From: Haemophilus parainfluenzae
GTDB taxonomy: Bacteria > Pseudomonadota > Gammaproteobacteria > Enterobacterales > Pasteurellaceae
Reading direction: 5' to 3'
DNA length: 64,000 bases
Assembly: GCF_900450995.1 (NCBI RefSeq)
Contig: NZ_UGHY01000002.1
Coordinates: 1,979,001-2,043,000, forward strand
A program made the position numbers and the translations under genes. This document shows, piece by piece, positions 20,403 through 28,999 of this stretch; the first letter of the stretch is position 1, and each line of letters opens with the position of its first letter. Under the pieces are notes generated by a model. It searched no databases. It was not told the DNA's origin and saw only the letters and a list, made by a program, of their open reading frames with translations.

Positions 20403-21357
20403 ACCAGCCCTTCTTATTAAATGGATCTAACATAAACATCAGCGACTTGACTAAGGTATCAATAATGATGATGCAAACACCGATCACTACGACACCAGCC
20501 GAAATACTGTTGTAATCTTGTTGGGTTACGGCATCAATCAGCCAACGCCCGATTCCTGGCCAACCTAAAACGTTTTCTACCAACATACATTGTGTTAATA
20601 CTAAGGTAAATATGCGAGTAAGCTGTGGAATCAATAATGGAAATGTATTACGAAAAACGTAACGTTTTAAAATCGTCCATTTTGACCATCCACGTGTTAC
20701 AGCCGCTTTTGCATATTCTTGTTGAAGTAAATAATCAGCTCGTTGCTGAATGATTCGGATGAATTCCATTGTCGGCAGAATACAAAGCACTAATGTCGGT
20801 AAGGCTAAATGCTGTAAAACGTTTTGTACGATTTTGGTTCGGTAAGGGACATCAACAAACCACATGTCAATGGTAGGGAAGCCTGTGATAGGTTTGATTT
20901 CATACAGCAAATTATACTGCCCGATGGCTGCAATCTCCCAGCTTTGAATCGCGGCCACATAGAGTAAAATCGGGGCAAACCAGAAAATAGGAATAGACAA
21001 ACCAACATTAGAGATACTTTGCAATGCGCGTGCACAAGGACGCTGATTATAGACAGCACTTGATACGCCGAGAGGAATACCTAAGATGCAAGCCAATAAA
21101 AGTGCGGTAAAACAGAGTTCTAATGTGGGTGGCAATACAGTAAAAATTAAATCTTTTAATGATTCTCCGCCGTTATAGGTAATCCCTAAATCGCCCTGTA
21201 ACAATGATGTAAGGTAATGATAATAAGCACTATAAATGTTACTTGTGACAAGATCTGCATTGAGCGGATCTCGCATTAAAATCACAAAACTTAATACGGA
21301 TAAAATCAATAATAAAATGCTTACCCAAATGACGTAACGAATTGCTGAAAAGAGCAT
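20392..21357 (-). CDS. sapB: Peptide ABC transporter permease SapB
   Basis: First inner-membrane permease, 321 residues with about six helices, DppB/OppB type. An N-terminal helix (VIWVSILLLILSVLSFVIL) is followed by YLTSLLQGDLGITYNGGESL, then the permease domain with the EAA-loop region EYAKAAVTRGWSKWTILKRYVFRN. The start overlaps the sapA stop by one base (TAATG). Confidence 0.94.
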   Translation of the reverse strand: MLFSAIRYVIWVSILLLILSVLSFVILMRDPLNADLVTSNIYSAYYHYLTSLLQGDLGITYNGGESLKDLIFTVLPPTLELCFTALLLACILGIPLGVSSAVYNQRPCARALQSISNVGLSIPIFWFAPILLYVAAIQSWEIAAIGQYNLLYEIKPITGFPTIDMWFVDVPYRTKIVQNVLQHLALPTLVLCILPTMEFIRIIQQRADYLLQQEYAKAAVTRGWSKWTILKRYVFRNTFPLLIPQLTRIFTLVLTQCMLVENVLGWPGIGRWLIDAVTQQDYNSISAGVVVIGVCIIIIDTLVKSLMFMLDPFNKKGWYAR

Positions 21358-23057
21358 TATTTTTTCTCCTTATTTTTCATGAAATACAAGGTAGAAAAAT
21401 TGATGCTACCAAATGGGGTCATTTCAATTCCTTTTACATTACCACGTGCGACTAAAAGTCGTTTTACGTTTGCAATTGGCACAATAGGTAATTCGTTTAA
21501 AATGAGCTCTTGTGCATTGTTATACGCTTTAGACCGTTCATATAAATGATTGGTGGATAGTGCGCGATCCATCAGCTTATCGAATTCAGGGTTACACCAA
21601 TTGGATAGATTAGTGATTTCCTTTTGTGTATCACAACTTAAAATCGGGCGCATAAAACCGTCAGGATCAAGATTTCCAGCAAGCCAACCCGTTAAGATTA
21701 AATCGTAATCTTCAGTCCCTTTGCGTAATTGTTCGATTAAAAACGTGCGTGTTACTGACCGCACTTTAACATCCACTCCCGCTTTGGCTAAATCCCATTT
21801 GATGAGCTCTGCCATTTTAATTGGTGCAGGGTTATATACTTGCTCTTCGTTTATTACCCACATTTTTAACACAAGTTTTTTATCACGTAACGTTTTTTCC
21901 GCTTCAGAGGGCTGATAATCATAAGAAAAATCAGGCGTATTAATCGCAGAAGCCCAAGAAATATCAGGAATAATATTATTCGCTACGGTTGCTGTATTGT
22001 GGTAAATATTTCTCACAATTCTAAAACGGTTTAAGCTTTGCGAAATGGCTTGACGAATAGTTTTATTCTGCATTAATGGCTTTTGGAAATTGAAAGCCAA
22101 ATAGGCCAAGTTCATTCCATCCGTAGATTGCAGATAGTAGCGATCATCTTTTTCACTTAACAAGCCGAGTTGGCTGACTTCGGGATAAGAAGCGATTTGA
22201 CATTCATTATTAAAGAATTTAATTAAACGTCCTGTGCGATCCGCAGAAAGATCCACAATAATATTTTCAATTTTGGCTTTCTTTTCCCAATAAGCTTCAT
22301 TGCGTATCAAGCGAACATATTGGTTATAAACGTAATCTTTTACTTGATAAGGGCCCGTGCCTACAGGATGTGTGTCCAATTGGGTGAGGTTATCATCGGC
22401 ACTTAATTGATATGCATATTCTTGCGAGAAAATAATAGAATATTGACTGGCAAGATGCGACAGAATTGAGGCATCGGGTTCAAACAGTTCAATTTTCACC
22501 TGATAAGGATTCGTTGCCGTGATACTTTTAATTTTTTGATTCAGCTTAATACTTTCAAAATACGGAAAGTGTACCTTTTTGGCTTGCTCGTGGAAGATTC
22601 TATATTGTGGATTTTTATAAGTTACCACATCATCTGAGAGTGTTGGCAGATAAGTATCATGTCCTAAAACACGATTAATCGAAAAGACCACATCTTCTGC
22701 ATTAAAGTCACGAGTTGGTGTAAACCACGGAGTACGATGAAATTTCACTCCTTTACGAAGATTAATAAGAATTTCTTTGCCATCAGATGAAATTGAATAG
22801 GATTGTGCTAATACTGGAACAAGTGCAGCACTATGATCTTTAATATCAAACAATTTGTTATAAATTTGCTCCGTTACTACATTCATACTGGTACCAGCAT
22901 CGGCAGTTTGCGGGTTAAAGGAAAAACCCGATGCATTCGTGCAGTATGTTAAGCCGTTTTCTGTCAGCATTTTGGGTATGCTTGGCGCGGCTTGTGCCAG
23001 ATTCATTTGGCTCAACCCACACAATAAAAAACAAAAAGTGACATTTCGACGTAACAT
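21357..23057 (-). CDS. sapA: Periplasmic peptide-binding protein SapA
   Basis: Solute-binding protein of the Sap importer, family 5 (DppA/OppA-like). In nontypeable H. influenzae SapA is reported to bind antimicrobial peptides and haem. I start at 23057, giving 566 residues, because MLRRNVTFCFLLCGLSQMNLAQA is a clean signal peptide; a frame to 23117 adds 20 residues before it. The family signature region NAEDVVFSINRVLG is near residue 120 and HPVGTGPYQVKDYV near 225. First gene of sapABCDF and divergent from ycjX, so 23058-23145 should hold both promoters. Confidence 0.94.
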   Translation of the reverse strand: MLRRNVTFCFLLCGLSQMNLAQAAPSIPKMLTENGLTYCTNASGFSFNPQTADAGTSMNVVTEQIYNKLFDIKDHSAALVPVLAQSYSISSDGKEILINLRKGVKFHRTPWFTPTRDFNAEDVVFSINRVLGHDTYLPTLSDDVVTYKNPQYRIFHEQAKKVHFPYFESIKLNQKIKSITATNPYQVKIELFEPDASILSHLASQYSIIFSQEYAYQLSADDNLTQLDTHPVGTGPYQVKDYVYNQYVRLIRNEAYWEKKAKIENIIVDLSADRTGRLIKFFNNECQIASYPEVSQLGLLSEKDDRYYLQSTDGMNLAYLAFNFQKPLMQNKTIRQAISQSLNRFRIVRNIYHNTATVANNIIPDISWASAINTPDFSYDYQPSEAEKTLRDKKLVLKMWVINEEQVYNPAPIKMAELIKWDLAKAGVDVKVRSVTRTFLIEQLRKGTEDYDLILTGWLAGNLDPDGFMRPILSCDTQKEITNLSNWCNPEFDKLMDRALSTNHLYERSKAYNNAQELILNELPIVPIANVKRLLVARGNVKGIEMTPFGSINFSTLYFMKNKEKK

Positions 23058-23145
23058 AGCTTTATTATTAAAGACCGTTTTGTGATAAATTGAGTGAATT
23101 GTAAAATATCTTGGCAAAAATGGCTAGTTATTGGATTTTTAGGAT

Positions 23146-24555
23146 ATGTTTAAATCAATAAATCGGGAAATTAATCAAATAATCAATCGTGGATTTGACC
23201 GCACTTTACGTTTAGCTGTGACAGGGCTAAGTCGAAGCGGTAAAACAGCGTTTATTACGAGCTTGATTAATCAATTATTACATATTAATCAAGAGGAAAA
23301 TGCACATCTTCCTTTATTTGAGGCTGCCCGAAATCAATCTATTTTAGCGGTAAAACGTGTGCCTCAACAGGATTTAAGTATTCCACGTTTTGATTATGAA
23401 GCGAATCTCAATGATTTAATGAATAATCCTCCACAATGGTGCCAATCTACTCGAGGCGTGAGTGAAACACGTCTCGCTATTCGTTTTGAACGCCAATCTG
23501 GCTTACTTCGCCATTTTAAAGAACGTGGCACATTATACTTGGATATTTTTGATTATCCTGGTGAATGGCTATTGGATTTACCTTTGCTGAATTTAGATTT
23601 TCAACAATGGTCACTTGAACAAGCCCAAATTACATCAGGTATTCGTCAACAGTTTGCTCAAGATTGGTTGGATGAATTGAAAAAGCTCGACCTAAGTGCG
23701 GTCGTCAATGAAGATGTTTTAGCGCAGATTGCAAAATCTTACACCGATTATTTGCTTGCCTGCAAAGCAGAAGGAATGCAATTTATTCAACCAGGACGGT
23801 TTGTCTTGCCTGGAGAATTAGAAGGTGCACCTGTTTTGCAATTTTTTCCGTTATTGCATTTGTCGGAAGAACAATGGCAAAAACTGAAAAGAGAAGCGAA
23901 ATCTAATAGCTATTTTGCCGTGTTGAATAAGCGATACGATTATTATCGTAATAAGGTGGTGAAAGGCTTTTATGAAAATTATTTTTCTACTTTTGATCGC
24001 CAAGTAATTTTAGCGGATTGCTTAACGCCACTAAATCATAGTCAACAAGCCTTTATCGATATGCAAACAGGGCTTAATCAGCTTTTCAAAAATTTCCATT
24101 ATGGCAAACGCAATTTACTCAATCGTTTGTTTTCCCCGAATATTGATAAGCTCATGTTTGTGGCAACAAAAGCCGATCATATCACGACAGATCAAATTCA
24201 AAACTTAATTAGTCTGATGCGCCAATTGGTACAAGAGGGTGGTCGTCATGTTGAATTTGAAGGGATTGATACAGAATACACGGCAATTGCTGCGATTCGA
24301 GCGACAAAACAAGTTTTAGTTAATCAAAACGGTAAACAAATCAAAGCTATTCAAGGAGTACGTTCTGTAGATAAGCAACTTATTACGCTTTATCCGGGTT
24401 CTGTTCCAAGTAAACTACCTAATGCAGAGTTCTGGTCAAAACAATCTTTTGATTTTGATTCCTTTGAACCTCAAGTTTTACAACAGGGTGAAAGCATCCC
24501 GCATTTAAGAATGGATGCAGTATTGCAGTTTTTATTGGCGGACAGATTTGATTGA
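23146..24555 (+). CDS. ycjX: YcjX family P-loop NTPase
   Basis: Cytoplasmic GTPase-like protein of the YcjX/DUF463 family, 469 residues. The P-loop GLSRSGKTAFITS is at about residues 28-40 and a DxxG-like IFDYPGEWLLDLP near 140. In enterics ycjX and ycjF are adjacent and belong to the phage-shock regulon; here a ycjF-like gene lies 4.4 kb away (29000) on the same strand. An uptake signal falls within the first 20 codons. Exact role unknown. Confidence 0.93.
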   Translation: MFKSINREINQIINRGFDRTLRLAVTGLSRSGKTAFITSLINQLLHINQEENAHLPLFEAARNQSILAVKRVPQQDLSIPRFDYEANLNDLMNNPPQWCQSTRGVSETRLAIRFERQSGLLRHFKERGTLYLDIFDYPGEWLLDLPLLNLDFQQWSLEQAQITSGIRQQFAQDWLDELKKLDLSAVVNEDVLAQIAKSYTDYLLACKAEGMQFIQPGRFVLPGELEGAPVLQFFPLLHLSEEQWQKLKREAKSNSYFAVLNKRYDYYRNKVVKGFYENYFSTFDRQVILADCLTPLNHSQQAFIDMQTGLNQLFKNFHYGKRNLLNRLFSPNIDKLMFVATKADHITTDQIQNLISLMRQLVQEGGRHVEFEGIDTEYTAIAAIRATKQVLVNQNGKQIKAIQGVRSVDKQLITLYPGSVPSKLPNAEFWSKQSFDFDSFEPQVLQQGESIPHLRMDAVLQFLLADRFD

Positions 24556-24663
24556 TAGAAAAATTAAATCAATTTAATTGTCAAATATTTAATATAAATA
24601 CTATTTTTTTATTGGTATTTAGGTAGAATTAATTTGAGTCTTTCTAAAGTAAAGGAGCTTATG

Positions 24664-25224
24664 ATGAAAATGAAAACTCTCTTAGCATTAGCTATCAGCG
24701 GAATTTGTGCTGCTGGCGTGGCAAATGCACATGACCATATGGCAAAACCAGCAGGTCCTTCAATCGAAGTAAAAGTACAACAATTAGATCCTGCAAATGG
24801 TAATAAAGATGTAGGGACTGTAACTATTACCGAATCAAATTATGGTTTAGTGTTTACACCAAATCTACAAGGTTTAGCTGAAGGTTTACATGGTTTCCAC
24901 ATCCATGAAAATCCAAGCTGTGAGCCAAAAGAAAAAGAGGGTAAATTGACAGCTGGTTTAGGCGCAGGCGGTCACTGGGATCCTAAAGGTGCAAAACAAC
25001 ACGGTTACCCATGGCAAGATGATGCACACTTAGGTGATTTACCTGCATTAACTGTATTACATGATGGTACAGCGACTAACCCTGTTTTAGCACCACGTCT
25101 CAAACATTTAGATGATGTTCGCGGTCACTCTATTATGATCCATGCTGGTGGCGATAATCACTCCGATCATCCAGCTCCACTTGGCGGTGGCGGTCCACGT
25201 ATGGCATGTGGCGTGATTAAATAA
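24664..25224 (+). CDS. sodC: Periplasmic Cu,Zn superoxide dismutase
   Basis: Converts superoxide to oxygen and hydrogen peroxide in the periplasm. I use the second of two adjacent ATGs (24664): the AAAGGAG site at 24651-24657 is 6 bases from it but only 3 from the first. That gives 186 residues with a signal peptide ending ANA-HDH. Copper/zinc ligands appear in [11 protein letters not shown] (about residues 80-90), [15 protein letters not shown] and DDAHLGDLP, with a late ligand in [15 protein letters not shown]. Its terminator is now split by an IS element 35 bases past the stop. Confidence 0.95.
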   Translation: MKMKTLLALAISGICAAGVANAHDHMAKPAGPSIEVKVQQLDPANGNKDVGTVTITESNYGLVFTPNLQGLAEGLHGFHIHENPSCEPKEKEGKLTAGLGAGGHWDPKGAKQHGYPWQDDAHLGDLPALTVLHDGTATNPVLAPRLKHLDDVRGHSIMIHAGGDNHSDHPAPLGGGGPRMACGVIK

Positions 25225-25241
25225 GTCGATTTTTTGAAACG

Positions 25242-25258
25242 AAAAGTGCGGTGAAATT
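25242..25258. terminator. Left half of a paired-uptake-signal terminator split by the IS
   Basis: AAAAGTGCGGTGAAATT here and AATTTCACCGCACTTTT at 26503-26519 are exact inverse complements. Joined with a single AATT they form one perfect 30-base palindrome, which would have been the shared terminator of sodC (+) and the lipoprotein gene (-). Confidence 0.8.
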
Positions 25259-25260
25259 TG

Positions 25261-25316
25261 ATCTGCACCCCAAAAGTTAGACTCAACAAACCAACAATTG
25301 AGGTGCAGATTTTTTT
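25261..25316 (+). terminator. Hairpin with T-run at the left end of the IS
   Basis: ATCTGCACC (25261-25269) pairs with GGTGCAGAT (25302-25310), followed by six Ts and then the orfA ATG at 25317. It would stop readthrough from sodC into the transposase and could also hide the orfA ribosome site, a known IS self-protection design. Confidence 0.6.
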
Positions 25317-25670
25317 ATGGGTAAACACTACACAATCGAATTTAAATTACAGGTTATTCAACCTATTTTGAATGAGAAAATGAGTATTAGAGAAGCCGCG
25401 CGTTTTTACAATATTCCCTCCAACACCCTAGTCGGGACATGGTTGAAACGGTTTGAAAAAAGTGGCATAAAAGGACTGATTCCCCGTAAACCATCAGGAC
25501 GACCGCCAATGAAACCCAAATATGCCAGAATGCCACCGCCACCCAAAACTGAAGAAGACCGTTTACGCCTGAGAATTTTACAGCTTGAAGCGGAGGTAGC
25601 CTACCTAAAGGAGTTGAGAAGGCTCAGACTTCAGGACGAAGCCGAGCAACGGAAATTATCCAAAGGTTAA
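25317..25670 (+). CDS. IS3-family transposase OrfA
   Basis: DNA-binding helper frame of 117 residues. The helix-turn-helix region is about residues 5-50 (IEFKLQVIQPILNEKMSIREAARFY), followed by GRPPMKPKYA and a leucine-rich coiled segment (RLRILQLEAEVAYLKELRRL). The frame is -1-linked to OrfB, as in other IS3 members. It starts immediately after the left-end hairpin and has no clear ribosome site, which suggests low basal expression. Confidence 0.88.
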   Translation: MGKHYTIEFKLQVIQPILNEKMSIREAARFYNIPSNTLVGTWLKRFEKSGIKGLIPRKPSGRPPMKPKYARMPPPPKTEEDRLRLRILQLEAEVAYLKELRRLRLQDEAEQRKLSKG

Positions 25671-26476
25671 GAACACGCTATCCGTTAAAATGGCTTTTAG
25701 GTTTTGCACAGTTAGCGCGTAGTACGTTTTTTGCTAAACTTCAGATTAAACCGGATAAGGATGAGCAGCTGAAAAAGGCCATTAAACGCATCAAAGCCAA
25801 TCATCCTGATTATGGCTACCGACGAGTTCATGCCAGCTTGCCAGGCGTGAATCATAAAAAAGTTCAACGTTTAATGCAGACACTTGGGCTTCAAGTGCAG
25901 TCAAGAAAAAGCAAGAAATTTACCACCTATCGAGGCACGATAGGGGTGATTGCACCGAATCATCTTGAACGCGATTTTAGTGCAACGGCCCCGAAACAAA
26001 AATGGGTGACCGATATCACAGAGTTTAAGGCGAAAGATGGGAGTAAAGTCTATTTATCTCCAATTTTAGACTTATTTAACAATGAGATAGTCTCATATAA
26101 TCTCAGCTATTCCCCAAACTGGGCGCAAGTAGAGGACATGTTAATGCAAGCCGTCAAAGGATTAAATAAAGCTTGTGGTGTCATTTTGCATTCAGACCAA
26201 GGCTGGCAATATCAAATGGTAGCTTATCGTCGAATCTTGGCTGAACATGGCATCATTCAAAGTATGTCGAGAAAAGGGAATTGCTTAGATAACGCCGCAA
26301 TGGAAAGTTTCTTTGGACGATTAAAAACAGAATGTTTTTATGGTCGGGAATTTAAAACAAAAGAAGAGATAGTTGATGCTGTCAGAGATTATTTGGATTA
26401 CTATAATCACCGACGGATTCAACTAAAATTAAAAGGACTGAGTCCGATACAATATCGAAAACAATCCTTTAAATAG
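25589..26476 (+). CDS. IS3-family transposase OrfB (DDE catalytic part)
   Basis: The frame opens after a TGA at 25586 and overlaps OrfA by 82 bases in the -1 phase. The rve/DDE domain shows VTDITEF, LHSDQGWQY and the Glu in NAAMESFFGRLKTE, followed by YNHRRIQLKLKGLSPIQYR. This is the complete catalytic triad. Translation is probably by -1 frameshifting from OrfA; CTAAAG at 25605-25610 offers an A-AAG slip for tRNA-Lys. A separate TTG at 25838 would lose the N-terminal part. Coordinates mark the open frame, not a proven start. Confidence 0.85.
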   Translation, partial: SGGSLPKGVEKAQTSGRSRATEIIQRLRTRYPLKWLLGFAQLARSTFFAKLQIKPDKDEQLKKAIKRIKANHPDYGYRRVHASLPGVNHKKVQRLMQTLGLQVQSRKSKKFTTYRGTIGVIAPNHLERDFSATAPKQKWVTDITEFKAKDGSKVYLSPILDLFNNEIVSYNLSYSPNWAQVEDMLMQAVKGLNKACGVILHSDQGWQYQMVAYRRILAEHGIIQSMSRKGNCLDNAAMESFFGRLKTECFYGREFKTKEEIVDAVRDYLDYYNHRRIQLKLKGLSPIQYRKQSFK

Positions 26477-26502
26477 CAGTCTAACTTTTTGGGGTCAGAT
26501 CA

Positions 26503-26520
26503 AATTTCACCGCACTTTTT
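26503..26520. terminator. Right half of the split paired-uptake-signal terminator
   Basis: AATTTCACCGCACTTTT is the inverse of the left half at 25242. It abuts the stop codon of the lipoprotein gene (26520-26522), so that gene now lacks its hairpin on this side. Confidence 0.75.
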
Positions 26521-27065
26521 TATGGTATTCTCCGACTGCCAAGGCTCTCACTGTTTCTTTCAATTTCTTTACTTTCTTGTTCATTTAAAATTTCATAAAC
26601 GTGATATGAATTAATAATCTCATAATCTTTTCCTGCATGAGCTACAAACTTACTTGAACTTACATGTTCGTAACAAGTTTTAAAAAACCATGCCTCATCA
26701 CAATATATACTTTTTGTATTTGGTAAGATTACTTCACTCTCAGCTGGTATAATAAATTCCCGATAACTTTTTTCTGCATATTTTTTGTAAAGCTTAGGTT
26801 TATTTGGCATGCCAAGAGAAATAATCTCCTTATCTGCTACATATCCATCAAGTAGAAATACTTTAAAGCCATATTCTTTATATTTTCCATTCTCTACTAC
26901 TTTGAAATTCGTATATGATTGTCGTTGCTCCCCTTTTTCTCGTTCGAGAATGACTCTAATTCTTGCATGTTTTTGTGGGTTGTATTGAGTTATAGGTGGT
27001 CTAGTTACAATTTCAGCACAGCCAATGATAAGAAAGCTTAAAAATAAAATGAGATAATTTTTCAT
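26520..27065 (-). CDS. Predicted lipoprotein of unknown function
   Basis: I start at 27065, giving 181 residues: MKNYLILFLSFLIIGCAEI is a typical lipoprotein signal with lipobox LIIG-C. A longer frame to 27131 would overlap the MerP-like gene and hide the signal. The mature part has no domain I recognise and is rich in Glu, Lys and Tyr. Two cysteines (CDEAWFFKTC) may form a disulfide. It lies 22 bases below the MerP-like gene and may be the last gene of that operon. The IS adjoins its 3' end without removing coding sequence. Confidence 0.7.
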   Translation of the reverse strand: MKNYLILFLSFLIIGCAEIVTRPPITQYNPQKHARIRVILEREKGEQRQSYTNFKVVENGKYKEYGFKVFLLDGYVADKEIISLGMPNKPKLYKKYAEKSYREFIIPAESEVILPNTKSIYCDEAWFFKTCYEHVSSSKFVAHAGKDYEIINSYHVYEILNEQESKEIERNSESLGSRRIP

Positions 27066-27087
27066 ACTTTTTAGATAAGTGTATAAT

Positions 27088-27366
27088 TTATTTAACCACT
27101 TCCGTTGTATATTCCAATTTATGAATTGCATTAATCAATTGCTCATCAGGAACTTTTGGATCTTCTACAACAGTCACAGTTCTATCTTTAATGGAGGCTT
27201 TAGTGGAAATCACGCCATCAATATTTCGTAACTCTTTATTCACTAAGTAAGCGCAAAGCTGGCAATTCATTTCTTTTACTTTTAGCACAATTTGTTTGGT
27301 TTCATTCGCATGGGCGAAAGAAATGGCAAACAGAGAAAGCAAAAGTGCGGTACATAATTTCTTCAT
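27088..27366 (-). CDS. Periplasmic MerP-like heavy-metal-binding protein
   Basis: Small HMA-domain protein of 92 residues starting at 27366. MKKLCTALLLSLFAISFAHA is a signal peptide, followed by the HMA fold with the metal site KEMNCQLCAY (CxxC). MerP delivers Hg(II) to MerT in classical operons. Here it follows a MerT-like gene, but no merR or merA is present, so the metal is uncertain. An uptake signal lies within the signal-peptide codons. Confidence 0.85.
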   Translation of the reverse strand: MKKLCTALLLSLFAISFAHANETKQIVLKVKEMNCQLCAYLVNKELRNIDGVISTKASIKDRTVTVVEDPKVPDEQLINAIHKLEYTTEVVK

Positions 27367-27374
27367 TTTTATTC

Positions 27375-27737
27375 CTAATTTGCTAATTCTAAAATCCAAG
27401 GCAAAATTGTTGGGTAGGTTAAGAAAAAAATCATCACGATAAATACAATCCAATATAAAACGATGAGTTTTTTACGGGAAATATATTTGCTACAAATGAT
27501 TTTTTTGGAAAACATCAATAGCCAAAATCCATAGGCAAAGGCGGATAATGAAATAATAAGCATAGGAATACGCAAATAATCATATTGACCCAAGCCAATC
27601 AACCAAGTGGATGACACACCAAATACTAAATAGATTAAAGGCGCAATACAACACAATGTTGAAGCCACCGCAGCACTTAGCGCGGTGGCAATCGCAACCC
27701 AAAAAGATTTATTAGAGCTTTTTAGAGACGTAGTCAT
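27375..27737 (-). CDS. MerT-like metal transport membrane protein
   Basis: Inner-membrane protein of 120 residues with three helices. The first helix has the vicinal cysteines of MerT ([11 protein letters not shown]). A Cys in the cytoplasmic loop (SKKIICSKY) stands where MerT has its second pair. I start at ATG 27737, since the longer frame to 27758 begins with TTG. The start lies 26 bases inside the transglutaminase gene, so the two are translationally coupled. Metal specificity is not provable here. Confidence 0.82.
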   Translation of the reverse strand: MTTSLKSSNKSFWVAIATALSAAVASTLCCIAPLIYLVFGVSSTWLIGLGQYDYLRIPMLIISLSAFAYGFWLLMFSKKIICSKYISRKKLIVLYWIVFIVMIFFLTYPTILPWILELAN

Positions 27738-28818
27738 ATTTAAATTCTTTTGGATCAAATGAATTTAACGGGTCACCACCGATTTCGGCATACGGATAGC
27801 CAAAGTTATTGAGTGGGGCCAGTTCTGGTTGCGGATATAAATCGAAGTCACGAGCATGGTTAAAGCCAACCCAGTTTGCTTCCCAGTTACCGAATAAGTA
27901 TTTGGCAACGGCTTGTGTATCCTTATCGTCAACCGATTTTTTCTCCGCTAAACGCATTTTTGCCACGTCTGCAGAATCAACAGGCACCCAGCCGAATCCT
28001 GCAAGATAGAATTCTGCACGACAATGCTGACCACCACTTACGTTTGCTACGCCATGCTCATCCGCGCTACCGAATGCACCTTTGGAATATTTACCCATTT
28101 TGTCTGCGGCACCTAAACGAACACCAAAGATCTCACGAGCAGGAATACCAGATGCACGAGCTAATGCTACAAATACAGAGTTAATATCGGTACATTTACC
28201 TTTTAACACACCAGTAGTTAGAATTTTTTCTACATCACCATCACCACAGCCTAAAACAGAATTATCACGTTCCATATTGTTGACGATCCATTGGTGAATC
28301 AACTCAGCTTTTTTCAATGGATTGGTTTCAGTGCCTACAATCTTATCGGCGAACTGTTTCACAATACCATCTGTTTTAATATGTTGAGTCGGTTTTAAAT
28401 ATTCTTGTACATCAACAGAATAGTGAACGTCTTTTGGTGGCTTGTAATTCGTCAACGCACCTTTAATCATTGGTTCACGATCTTTGGTTTCAATCACCAT
28501 CGTGATTTTTAAATCGCGTTTTTGTGCATCTTTATCCCAAGTTGCAAAGAGCGTTTTCGCACCATATTTGTTGTTTTCCGTTACATAGGCATCCAAATAG
28601 TTACCTTCGAAATGGATAGATTTTACTTCTTGATACTCGCCATTAAACGGTAAAGGCACCCACAGATTCGCTTGACCTTGTGAACCTTTTGGCGCAACTA
28701 AGTCATAAGTTTGAGTGAATTCATACAGATGAGAATCGGTATTGTAGTTTGGAATGTCGGTATTGGCGTAAGCCATGGAACATGCGGAGAGCACCGCAGT
28801 GGCGATAAGTTTCTTCAT
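27712..28818 (-). CDS. Secreted transglutaminase-like protein
   Basis: A 368-residue protein with signal peptide [21 protein letters not shown]. The transglutaminase-like core (about residues 165-295) shows the Cys in [20 protein letters not shown], the His in [17 protein letters not shown] and the Asp in PVDSADVAK, so the Cys-His-Asp triad is complete. Such domains in bacteria are usually proteases or amidases rather than crosslinkers. It is the first gene of an operon with the MerT- and MerP-like genes, an arrangement I recall from H. influenzae too. Its link to metal transport is unknown. Confidence 0.82.
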   Translation of the reverse strand: MKKLIATAVLSACSMAYANTDIPNYNTDSHLYEFTQTYDLVAPKGSQGQANLWVPLPFNGEYQEVKSIHFEGNYLDAYVTENNKYGAKTLFATWDKDAQKRDLKITMVIETKDREPMIKGALTNYKPPKDVHYSVDVQEYLKPTQHIKTDGIVKQFADKIVGTETNPLKKAELIHQWIVNNMERDNSVLGCGDGDVEKILTTGVLKGKCTDINSVFVALARASGIPAREIFGVRLGAADKMGKYSKGAFGSADEHGVANVSGGQHCRAEFYLAGFGWVPVDSADVAKMRLAEKKSVDDKDTQAVAKYLFGNWEANWVGFNHARDFDLYPQPELAPLNNFGYPYAEIGGDPLNSFDPKEFKYDYVSKKL

Positions 28819-28999
28819 GAAAAGATCCTTCTAGTTAGTTAACAGTTAAAACTTAACACATTAGATAAACTAATTGTGGACAATGGCTATAGTAGCTCAT
28901 TTTATTTTCTAGTCAATATTGCTTTTTTATTTCAGCCATTTAAGATTTGCTAAAGAAATTCGAAGTAAAATACCGTTTCTATTTTTATTGGACAGAATA

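Larger units (their letters stand above)
25259..26502 (+). mobile_element. IS3-family insertion sequence (IS150 group), about 1244 bp
   Basis: Two transposase frames lie between imperfect inverted repeats: left TGATCTGCACCCCAAAAGTT, right end complement TGATCTGACCCCAAAAAGTT. Choosing TG...CA termini, usual for IS3, leaves a 4-bp direct repeat AATT at 25255-25258 and 26503-26506. Because the target centre AAATTT is palindromic, the exact boundary could differ by a base or two. Both frames look intact, so the element may be active. Confidence 0.85.
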
